Source: Caballeronia sp. dw_19 (lineage in GTDB: Bacteria > Pseudomonadota > Gammaproteobacteria > Burkholderiales > Burkholderiaceae). Taken from it: a DNA stretch of 64,000 nt. Under the pieces are notes generated by a model, which searched no databases, had not been told where the DNA came from, and saw only the letters and a list, made by a program, of their open reading frames with translations. Position 1 is the first letter of the stretch. Every line of letters begins with the position of its first letter. A program made the position numbers and the translations under genes. The DNA lies in assembly GCF_018449515.1 (NCBI RefSeq), contig NZ_JAAVUQ010000008.1, forward strand, positions 124,001 to 188,000. The letters run 5' to 3'. Positions 37,262 to 45,300 of this stretch are shown here, in pieces.

Positions 37262-38209
37262 TCACAGCCCGGTCGCGTAAGACTTCAGTTCCTGGACAAT
37301 GAAACTCGACGCGATCTGGTTATACGCAATATCGGTACCCGCCAGCAGCGTAATCGGCACGCTCTGTCCGGCTACGGCATAGGTTGCGGCATACACCCCA
37401 GCGTTTAGTTGTGCATAGCCAGATGCTGGTGCGTTCCCGCTCATGCCTGTCAGATAAGAGACGTCTCCTAACGTAGCGACCGTTCCGCCAAACTGCTGTT
37501 GCAGTTGCGCAAGAGTTTGTGAATTGGCGACCGCCCCACTTTGCACGACGAGCATCGGCGCGCTCGCGGTGATTTGCGTTGAATAGCGAATCGATCCGCC
37601 TGGCATTGCCGCCGTGTCTGTGGCAAGCACATGCGCGACGCCGCCATCCGTATCATTGGCCACGGCCGAAATCGATTGGCCGGAGACGTCCGATGGCGTC
37701 AGCGTTGCCCGAAAGACATCGGCGGAGCCGCCAAGACCGAACGTGAAACCGGTCGAATCCTGGTCGAACATCTGGATGTCGTTGCCAAGTCCCAACGTGC
37801 TGAAATCGCCGGCCGCCGTGACGATTGTCTGGCGTGCAAGCGTCGCGCTGTATTGCCCGATGACTGCGCTGGTTTGCTCGTTAAACACAGTGCTGCTTGC
37901 GGTCGATATCGACAGTTGCTCGCTTGCGACGCCCGTGTATTGAGAGGACGTGCTCTTGCTGCTGACGAAGCTGACATAACCGGTCCCGCCTGGCTGCAGA
38001 AATATCGATGAGATAAATGCCGATGCAGAACTTGGTATAGACCCGCCTGTGGCGCCGCTGGCGCCCGTCTCGGCCGTATTGTTGACGTTGCCATTATTGC
38101 CGGTGTCTCCACCGCCTCCGCATGCCCCGAGTGCGCTTAGCGATATCGCGGCAAATAACCTGGAGAGGGGCAGAGCGAAATAGCCTGACGAACTTTTTCG
38201 TGATGTCAT
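37262..38209 (-). CDS. Lipoprotein linked to the BcpB transporter gene
   Basis: A 315-residue exported lipoprotein with lipobox LSALGAC followed by a Gly/Asn-rich spacer. The mature part is Ser/Thr/Ala-rich and beta-like, with GGTGYVSFVSSKSTSS, DIQMFDQDSTGFTFGLGG and APMLVVQSGAV. I do not recognise the family. Only 6 bases separate it from the upstream bcpB stop, so it is in the contact-inhibition operon. It is not one of the known bcpAIOB products and may be cargo or a surface accessory. Confidence 0.75.
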   Translation of the reverse strand: MTSRKSSSGYFALPLSRLFAAISLSALGACGGGGDTGNNGNVNNTAETGASGATGGSIPSSASAFISSIFLQPGGTGYVSFVSSKSTSSQYTGVASEQLSISTASSTVFNEQTSAVIGQYSATLARQTIVTAAGDFSTLGLGNDIQMFDQDSTGFTFGLGGSADVFRATLTPSDVSGQSISAVANDTDGGVAHVLATDTAAMPGGSIRYSTQITASAPMLVVQSGAVANSQTLAQLQQQFGGTVATLGDVSYLTGMSGNAPASGYAQLNAGVYAATYAVAGQSVPITLLAGTDIAYNQIASSFIVQELKSYATGL

Positions 38210-38215
38210 GGTTGT

Positions 38216-39985
38216 TCAGTATTGGTAGATGACCTGGATGCCAGCGGTCGCGCGGGCCGTCGGATAATTCGATGGCTTGTATACCGGCGTGCCCACGAAG
38301 AAGTCGTAGCTGACGGCACCGGCAACGCCGGCCTTGCCACCGCGAATGCCGAGCACCGCACCAGCGAGTTGCTTGCCAAGCAGCGCGGCGACGCTGGGCC
38401 CGTACACATGGCCGTAGTCAAGGCCCACATACACGACCTGACCGCTATTGCCCACCGGCAATTCAAGATCGTTGCGCCAGTAGAAGCCCTTCTCCGCGCT
38501 CAGGAGATATTCACCGTCGAATCCGCGCACGCTATAGAAGCTGCCGATGGAGATATCGTCGATATAAAACAAACGTTGATTCGTGAACTGCCCACGGAAG
38601 GTGCTCGCATATCGAAACGGAACGTCGCCGAGTTTGAACGGTACGGACAACGACGCATCGAGCGTCGCCATTTTGTAGAGATACGTCTGCGGGAGCGTCT
38701 GCCCGGTGTACGGATCATGGAGATCACCTTGCGCGCCGAACCAGGGCACGCCTTGCTTATAAGCAAGTGTTGCGTCGAGCGTGGCGCTACCTGCATGCTG
38801 ACGACGCGTCAGGCCAACCTCGAAAAACGTGTTGTCGCGATGTTGCGCGTCAATCTCCGTATCTTCGATGAAGCTGCGTCCATAGCGACGCGAAAGTTGC
38901 ATTTCGACGCCTGTCTTGCTGGTTTGATCGCGATACAACAACCGGTCGATACGGAAGTTGAATGACTTCGTATCGCCTTGGGATATGAACGTCTGATTCG
39001 CGCCCGCTATATGCTGAAAGTAGCTGCTTTTGTTGCCCGAGAGCGAAAAATTCCAGTTTCCCCGAGGCACCGAGTAATACGCGTTCAGTCCATGTGTGCC
39101 GTACTTCTTGTCGGTGAAATAGAGGTCGTTCGATACGCCGATACTGAGAAGGTCGTTAAGACCAAGCGGATTGTCCAGGCCGAACGTGGCGGTCCCCTGA
39201 AACTTTCCGGTCTCGCGGGTTCCGGAGTTATCTATTCCCAACACGAGCTTCCACGGTTTTGAGCGCTGTACCGCGATAACGATGTCACTCGTACCTGCTT
39301 CGGCCGCCGGCTCGATCTTCATGTCCGCTTCCTGGCTCGCGACACGCTTCATCTGCTCCAGCCCCTGTTCGATGTCACGGAGGTTCAGCAAATCACCGGG
39401 ACGGCTTGGGAAGGCCGAACGCCACGTACCGCGGATTGTGGGATCGGCAAAGCGGATATCGTGGATGGTTCCCGGCAGCAGTTCGAAGCGCAAAGCGCCC
39501 TTCGACAAGTCCTGATCCGACAGCAGCACGCGAGTCGTTACAAAACCGCGTGCAAGGATCTGCGCGAGCACGCCCTTGCGCAGGAGTTCGATGCCATGTT
39601 GCCCGACGCACTGGCCCGCGTACCGATTTAGCCACTGGCGTGCGAAGGAAAACGCGTCGTGTAGCGAGGCGGGATCGTTGAAGGATTGGATGCGATCAGG
39701 AAGGGTCGCAGGAACGTCGAGCGTTATGGTGTCGAGTTTGAAACACGGCGCTTCCGATGGCAAGACAGCGGGGATCGGCTCGCTGCTTACAGGAAGCCGG
39801 ACGTCCGGCGTCTGCCACTGGCGGTCCCGCTCCTGCGCTCGCTCGCGTTCTTGCTGCAGTTGATCTTGAAGTGCGGAAGTACGTGCCGCTGCGGCTGCGT
39901 TTGGATCGGGTTGCGTTTGGGCAAGCGCAATCAGAGGCATCGCCAGGAGAGCCATCGTGATCGGGCGATATACGTGTCGCGACAT
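38216..39985 (-). CDS. bcpB: BcpB/FhaC-type two-partner secretion transporter
   Basis: A 589-residue outer-membrane Omp85-superfamily protein that secretes the BcpA exoprotein. Signal peptide (MSRHVYRPITMALLAMPLIALAQ), a coiled helical plug rich in Gln/Arg, two POTRA domains (about 60-210, with LLPGTIHDIRFADPTI), then a 16-strand-type barrel with the conserved VRGFDGE loop-6 motif and terminal IYQY. It lies downstream of the exoprotein and immunity genes as in bcpAIOB loci. The start at 39985 is set by the signal peptide. Confidence 0.92.
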   Translation of the reverse strand: MSRHVYRPITMALLAMPLIALAQTQPDPNAAAAARTSALQDQLQQERERAQERDRQWQTPDVRLPVSSEPIPAVLPSEAPCFKLDTITLDVPATLPDRIQSFNDPASLHDAFSFARQWLNRYAGQCVGQHGIELLRKGVLAQILARGFVTTRVLLSDQDLSKGALRFELLPGTIHDIRFADPTIRGTWRSAFPSRPGDLLNLRDIEQGLEQMKRVASQEADMKIEPAAEAGTSDIVIAVQRSKPWKLVLGIDNSGTRETGKFQGTATFGLDNPLGLNDLLSIGVSNDLYFTDKKYGTHGLNAYYSVPRGNWNFSLSGNKSSYFQHIAGANQTFISQGDTKSFNFRIDRLLYRDQTSKTGVEMQLSRRYGRSFIEDTEIDAQHRDNTFFEVGLTRRQHAGSATLDATLAYKQGVPWFGAQGDLHDPYTGQTLPQTYLYKMATLDASLSVPFKLGDVPFRYASTFRGQFTNQRLFYIDDISIGSFYSVRGFDGEYLLSAEKGFYWRNDLELPVGNSGQVVYVGLDYGHVYGPSVAALLGKQLAGAVLGIRGGKAGVAGAVSYDFFVGTPVYKPSNYPTARATAGIQVIYQY

Positions 39986-40008
39986 TGTTATTGATTGGGT
40001 CTTTATGT

Positions 40009-40194
40009 TTATAGTTTTGGCGCGATGTGACCAGCGATCCATACCCATTGCGAACCGTCCCAATGCCAATAACCACCGACCCAAGCGACGCCTGGCAAGT
40101 TAGGCGACATCTCTGCGATGGGGGATGGCTTTGGGGGTGCGTTTGGTGGAGCTGATTCGCATGCGGAGAGTAATGCCACGGTGACTGCGATCAA
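40009..40194 (-). CDS. bcpO: Small BcpO-like lipoprotein
   Basis: A 61-residue protein with a lipobox (VALLSAC) and a short Pro-rich linker, ending in GVAWVGGYWHWDGSQWVWIA, a Tyr/Trp-rich repeat unit. It sits directly upstream of bcpB, the position of bcpO in class I Burkholderia bcpAIOB loci, where a small lipoprotein aids the system. The only start in frame is TTG 40194, with upstream residues HKNIL also open, so the true start is uncertain. Confidence 0.7.
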   Translation of the reverse strand: MIAVTVALLSACESAPPNAPPKPSPIAEMSPNLPGVAWVGGYWHWDGSQWVWIAGHIAPKL

Positions 40195-40277
40195 GATGTT
40201 TTTGTGGAGGCGAAATGTAAAAATATGTATTCCTAATTCATTCGTATGCGCTTTGGGAAAAAAGGCAGCGGCGTTAG

Positions 40278-40600
40278 CTAAGTAGAAAATTTACGTCCAA
40301 ATTCTTTCGGTGCGTCTTTTGTTCGCAATGTGCGAGTTTGACAGAAGGTGCACTTCGCCCATCTCAATATGTTTATGCTGCCCGCTGAGATACACGCCGC
40401 CCGGGGAACTTTCTTCGAGCGTGCCGTGCGCGATAGCGACTTGTTGGCCGGTCCTACAGCACCTACCTGATGCATAGGTCCACTATTCCGCCGGCCGGCT
40501 GAGGTCATACGATGCTCTATCGGGATGTCGTTCTTCGCAACCAGAACTGTGTTCTGCTCGCTGCTGATCACTCCACCATTAACGAACTGGGCTAAGGTCG
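40278..40600 (-). pseudogene. Relic of a BcpA-type exoprotein gene
   Basis: The minus strand reads QFVNGGVISSEQNTVLVAKNDI, which matches the internal BcpA segment NNGGAISSTQNTVLVANNDI (at about 46,200). The match is then lost. A second frame further on reads GTLEESSPGGVYLSGQHKHI, probably part of the same decayed gene. No intact product is expected. Boundaries are approximate. Confidence 0.5.
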
Positions 40601-40609
40601 GATTGATTG

Positions 40610-40946
40610 TTACTGCTGCTTGTCTTGATCGTCGTCTTTCACTTTGTAGCTCTCTCGGGCTTTCTTGTAGCCGTTGTCGAATGACTTGATTTTCAGCAAC
40701 GCAGCACTGCCTTGCGTGTCCGTGCTTTGCGACGTGGTGATGTTCACATCGTGACCTGCTTGCAGCGCCACGACGTCAGTACCAACCACCGCGCTTCCAC
40801 GAACGTTGATATCGTGACCTGCGCCAATCGCCACCGAGTCGCCCGACACGAGCGAGCCCGTCGCGTTGTCACCGGTAAACATTCTCTGCGTATCCGTTGT
40901 TGACCGCGATAACAAGCTCTTCGATGACGAATGCGATGTGTCGCTG
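40610..40946 (-). pseudogene. Relic carrying a near-identical copy of an internal bcpA segment
   Basis: A frame of about 100 codons reads LLSRSTTDTQRMFTGDNATG and continues as BcpA does to ITTSQSTDTQ. It then runs into a Lys/Asp-rich tail (YKKARESYKVKDDDQDKQQ) absent from the main BcpA. The DNA at 40706-40946 matches 45170-45410, both 241 bases, with only scattered differences by eye. A stop lies just upstream, so it has no secretion domain. It is a displaced exoprotein fragment with a different end. Confidence 0.7.
40706..40946 (-). repeat. 241-base repeat, copy 2 (copy 1 at 45170-45410)
   Basis: Colinear, same-strand copy of an internal bcpA segment without length change. Differences are mostly single bases, plus a cluster near 40752-40775. 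It could serve as a recombination site between the live gene and the relic. Confidence 0.8.
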
Positions 40947-40966
40947 GATCACTACAGGAGTTGACC

Positions 40967-41194
40967 ATGGCTCACGCCAATCTTAAATCAAGCTCGACCG
41001 TTACCGAACGCTTTATGGCCTGCGAGAGCGCCGCTCGTTAGACCGACTACCCGCTGCATCGGACACCGCCCAAGCAACGGCCTATCCCGCGTATTCGGCT
41101 CATGGGCCGCGGGCTTGAGCAAGCTGGATTCAAACCCGATAGCCGCGTTTGCGTTCACGTCGAAGACGGCAAGTTGATCATCACGCCAGCATGA
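40967..41194 (+). pseudogene. SymE-like toxin gene with an in-frame amber codon
   Basis: ATG 40967 has GGAG 6 bases upstream and is in frame with TGA 41192, giving 75 codons, broken by TAG at 41039-41041 (codon 25). It reads MAHANLKSSSTVTERFMACE before the stop and RPIPRIRLMGRGLEQAGFKP then VCVHVEDGKLIITPA after it. That is the conserved SymE core (PxxRLxGRxLEQAGF, then VxVxxGxLxIxP). SymE proteins are SOS-linked toxins with an AbrB-like fold. The gene is opposite in strand to the bcp operon. Probably inactive unless the amber is suppressed. Confidence 0.75.
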
Positions 41195-41206
41195 TCCAAG
41201 CTACAC

Positions 41207-41242
41207 AAACAACGAACCCTGCTACGGCCGGGTTCGTTGTTT
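41207..41242. terminator. Bidirectional terminator hairpin
   Basis: 13-bp stem AAACAACGAACCC / GGGTTCGTTGTTT with a 10-base loop. It lies between the end of the SymE-like gene (plus) and the end of the second immunity gene (minus, stop at 41250). The A and T ends of the stem give U-rich tails in both directions. Confidence 0.75.
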
Positions 41243-41249
41243 AAGGAAT

Positions 41250-41501
41250 TTAGCGACCCGGACTTTTTTTGGCGTAAAGCCAAGTTACCGTACCGGCAAA
41301 GAAGCCCATAAATAGCACGAACAGCGCTGCCCGACCCATACGATGCAACGTTGGTAATCTACAGGGGACGTCATGAAATAACCATTGAAGTGCTGGACCC
41401 GCCAGAAACTCTCCAATCAGCCCGATGCAACTTGTGCTCAGTAGAAACACAATCACAAAGTACGCCCAGCGCTTCAATTCAACTCCGGTCCTTGGATTCA
41501 T
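41250..41501 (-). CDS. Second (orphan) BcpI-type membrane immunity protein
   Basis: An 83-residue protein with two hydrophobic segments (YFVIVFLLSTSCIGLIGEFL and AALFVLFMGFFAGTVTWLYA). It aligns along its whole length with the first immunity protein (shared GP-LQWL, D, LP, FxGFFAGTVxWxYxKKxxGR). It overlaps the orphan toxin stop in ATGA. An inner-membrane immunity protein suggests a membrane-acting toxin. It should protect against the second toxin variant. Confidence 0.72.
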   Translation of the reverse strand: MNPRTGVELKRWAYFVIVFLLSTSCIGLIGEFLAGPALQWLFHDVPCRLPTLHRMGRAALFVLFMGFFAGTVTWLYAKKSPGR

Positions 41502-42145
41502 TTTGTGCCATTAACCTTGTTCTGCGCAGCACCACCGCCGAGCTCCTGAATCACTCCCGCACCGGTTGCACCAGACCATGACGGGACAGGATTTTTCGGC
41601 ACAGGCACTGACATTCCCATGCCAATCTCTTTCCATTCCTGGCGATACCACGGATTCAATACGTTGTTTAGACTCCCTTCGATTTTTGTGCCAATTGGAT
41701 AGCCAATTGCGGTACCCACTGCGGCGCCAGCCATCAAAGCATTCGGATTCTGACCACCGATCGCTGAACCAGCCAGCGCTCCACCTGCATTGATAAGAAG
41801 CGCAGGAACAAATCCCATTCCTGTCGAAACGCCGCCAGTCAACCCAGCCATACCGAAACTTGCCCAGTCGAACGGCTGCCCGTTGTATATCTGGACACCA
41901 CCATTAGCACCCATCCCGATCGCCGAACCCGCGCCCATCATTCCTAGTGTAGCGAGTCCTCCGCCGGTCACTGCACCTAGGGTGACCATCCCCGCGCCCG
42001 CAATTGCTGTGCTTACGGGATTGTTCTTCACGTTGTTCGTCACTAGCTCGTTATACGTCTGGCCGCTGCCAATCTGACTCTGCCCGGCGTTATACGCCGA
42101 CTGATTGCTTGCGATGGATCTAGCGACCAGATGTTTTTTTGTCAT
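41498..42145 (-). CDS. Orphan BcpA C-terminal toxin module
   Basis: About 215 residues nearly colinear with the last 220 residues of BcpA, from SIASNQSAYNAGQ to GGGAAQNKV. It has no secretion or adhesin part. ATG 42145 (MTKKHLVA) overlaps the first immunity gene by 26 bases; a TTG at 42190 is also in frame. Similarity to the main toxin begins just at the end of the first immunity gene, so the module looks inserted after it. The Gly/Ala-rich hydrophobic middle and the end NPWYRQEWKEIGMGM are shared. Such orphan tails can replace the resident one by recombination. Whether it is translated is unknown. Confidence 0.75.
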   Translation of the reverse strand: MTKKHLVARSIASNQSAYNAGQSQIGSGQTYNELVTNNVKNNPVSTAIAGAGMVTLGAVTGGGLATLGMMGAGSAIGMGANGGVQIYNGQPFDWASFGMAGLTGGVSTGMGFVPALLINAGGALAGSAIGGQNPNALMAGAAVGTAIGYPIGTKIEGSLNNVLNPWYRQEWKEIGMGMSVPVPKNPVPSWSGATGAGVIQELGGGAAQNKVNGTK

Positions 42146-42371
42146 AAAACCAAGACACGGTGCCAGCAAAGAAACCAATGAACGCCACAAACAGCGCCAT
42201 TCGCCTCACACGATCCCACGACGGCAATTGGTAAGCCGCGTCATTCAGTAGCCATTGCAACACCGGACCAATAGCAACTTCAATGATCGTGACCCCGAGC
42301 GCCATCACGATTAGCCACAGCACCACGAGGTGCAGCCACCGAAATAGTTCAAAGCTAGTCTTAGACTTCAT
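42120..42371 (-). CDS. bcpI: BcpI-type membrane immunity protein
   Basis: An 83-residue protein with two hydrophobic segments (LVVLWLIVMALGVTIIEVAI and ALFVAFIGFFAGTVSWFY). It overlaps the bcpA stop in ATGA, the usual coupling of toxin and immunity genes. It is not similar to any immunity family I can name; the assignment is by position and by the toxin-immunity pair repeated downstream. An inner-membrane location fits a toxin that damages the membrane of neighbours. Confidence 0.78.
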   Translation of the reverse strand: MKSKTSFELFRWLHLVVLWLIVMALGVTIIEVAIGPVLQWLLNDAAYQLPSWDRVRRMALFVAFIGFFAGTVSWFYDKKTSGR

Positions 42372-45300
42372 TTTTTGCCTTCGACCTTATTTTGCGCAGC
42401 CCCACCAGCCTTTTCTTGCGCCACTCCGCCTACAGCGCCTCCCGTCCAAGAAGGTATAGGGTTCTTCGGTACAGATACTGAGATTCCCATGCCTATGTCT
42501 TTCCATTGTTGCCTGTACCAAGGGTTCAACACGCTATTAAGGCCGGCCTCTGCTCCAGCGCCGAGCGGATAGCCGACAGCGGTTCCAGCCGCCGCACCAG
42601 CCATTGAGGCGTTCGGGTTTTGACCGGTGACAGCAGAGCCAGCCAATGCCCCACCCACGTTGACCAGCACCGCCGGAACAAAGCCCATCCCCGACGACGC
42701 GGCACCGGTCACACCCGCAAAGACGAAGCTCGTCCAGTCGAAGGGTTGACCACCAGCCACTTGTACGCCGCCGTTGGCCGCAAGACTGATGGTCGAGCCT
42801 GTTGCCATCGTCACTGCGGTAGCTAAGCCGCCCCCAGTGGCTACGCCTAGACCAATTATTCCAACTCCAGCCAGCGTCGCGCCAACAGGATCGTTCTTTA
42901 TGTTGGACTTCACCAGATCGTTATATGTCTGGCCCGTCCCAATCTGGCTCTGCCCCGCGTTATACGCCGACTGATTGCTCGCGATGTACTGGCTGTTGTA
43001 GTCGTGATTAGCGTAGTTCGAATCGGTTTTGTAGCCGTCGCAATTCAGATTCTGGCAACCAATGATGCTGCGCACTTCGTAATCGTGCTTGCCGCCAGAC
43101 CCAGCCGCCGTCTGCTGATCCGAATTACTCAATATCTCCGCCACAATCCGGCCTTCGGCTTCTTGCACACTGATCCCAAGTGCCTTGGCAACGATCGGCG
43201 CATCCTTCTTCGCCATCGCATATTCATCAGGATGCAACTGCCGGTTGTAGATCTCGTTATTGGACGCTGAGCCAGCCCCAGCAAGCGCCCCTTGCCCACC
43301 CGCCAACGACCCCGCGGCCGCTCCACCCGCTGTCGCCACAACAACGTTCAGCGCATTACGCGCCGCTTCCTGCGACCCCGGCGGCAATCCACTGACTGCC
43401 TGATCGATGATCGGTTTGACAAGCGCCGTCAACGCATCGCCCGTCAGCGAGCCGCCAACTGCTCCAGCAATATTGCCGCCCGAGATTGCAGCCCCAATCG
43501 CGGCGACCGCCGCGTGCATCGCATCACGTCCGGGTTTGCCTTCTCCGAACACCTCTGGATTGCTCTTCGCCAGTTCTCCAGCCGCTTCAGCCATCGCGTA
43601 CGTCGCAGTCTTCCCAAACGCCTGCGCAAACGCCAGATCGTTTTGCGTCTCCCGCAGATTGAACGTGTTCTGAACCGTCTGATTCGCATTCGTCGTGTCA
43701 CGCGAGAGCCCAGCCGTGCTATCCGTGCCGCTGGCTTCATCCGACTTCACCGTGATCGTGCCGGGACTGATCGCAGCGTACGTCGTGCCGTTGGCGTTAT
43801 CGCTCGTTTGCGCCGCTTGCGGACCGCCCACCGTCCCCGTGTTAAGCGTCACGCCCGTCGTCGATCCCGACGACTCAAACGTGTTGGCAATGTTGCTGAA
43901 GCCGAAGGTCCCTGTGGTCAAGCTGTTCTTGTCCGCGCTCGCCGAGCTCGCAATCTGCGCCCCATTCAACTGCGTATGCCCAGCCACATTCACATCAAAC
44001 CCGCCCTCACCCGCAACAATACCCGTCTGCTGACCCACCGCATCGAAGTTGCTGTCAATCTTCGTGCGGCTCGCGAACGCACTGCCCGAGAGCCCGCCCG
44101 CGCCAAACGTATAGCTCAAGCCACCGCCCGCGCTGCTTTGTCGCTCAGCGTAGTTCGACGTGTCTTTCTCGCTCGTCATCGTCAGGTCGCGACCTACATC
44201 CACACTCACCGCATTGCCCGAGGCCTGCGCACCATCAAGCGTCGTATCCCGCCCCGAGTGGATCGTGAGCGCATTACCTGCCGCCACCGTCGTGTTCTCC
44301 TGCGTCACGCTCTCGCCGTTGCCATGCCCGCTCGCCGCATAACCGCTGGCAAACACGCTGATCCCCGCACCGCCCTTGGAACTCACCCCAATCCCGACAC
44401 CCGCATTCCACCCGGTCGAACCATTCGTGCTCGAATCCTGCTCCGTACTCTGCGCACTTTTCAGCGTCACATCGTTGTTCGCCCACATATCGACGTCCCT
44501 GCCCATCACGTTCGCGCCGGTCATCGTGATATTGCCCGTTCCCGCCGCGCCGTTTTCTCCGGTCGCCGTAATACTCACGTTACCGTTGCCAACAATCGAT
44601 GACCCGCGCGCCTGCGAGATCGACGTGCTCGACGCCTGGCTGTTCTGGCTCGATCCAATGCTCAACTGCAACTGAACACCCGATGCGTTCGCAACATTGC
44701 CGCCGCTCGCCAACGCGTCCGCCGTGCCTGCAATCTGGCCACGATTCTGATACGCCGCTTCCGCCGCCGCCAACCCCTGCACCGCAGCCAGTCGCGAATC
44801 GCCCGATTGCGTCCCAGACTTCACATCGGCGACCATGGTTTGAGCCGTATCCAACACTCCGCCGCCGATACCCACCGTCAGCCCTGACTGCTTCGACCTT
44901 TGCGTCTGTGCATCCTGATACGTGTCATACGCAGCATTCACCGTGACGTTCTGACCTTTGATCGCCACGTCCTGACCTGCCACCACCTGGCTGCCCGTGA
45001 GCGTCACATCATGACCGGCGTTAATCGATACATCGCCTGCCGATGCGCCGATCGTGCTGCCGTGGTTCGTCACGCTTGATGATTGATCCGTCTGCGCCAA
45101 CGACCGGCTGCCAATCGTCACGCCCAAGCCACCGCTACCCATCAAGCCTGACTTGCTCGATTGGTACCCACTGCTTTGCGTGTCCGTGCTTTGCGACGTG
45201 GTGATGTTCACATCGTGCCCGGCACTCAGCCCCACAGCGTCGGTACCGACCACCGCGCTTCCACGAACATTGATATCGTGACCTGCGCCAATCGCCACCG

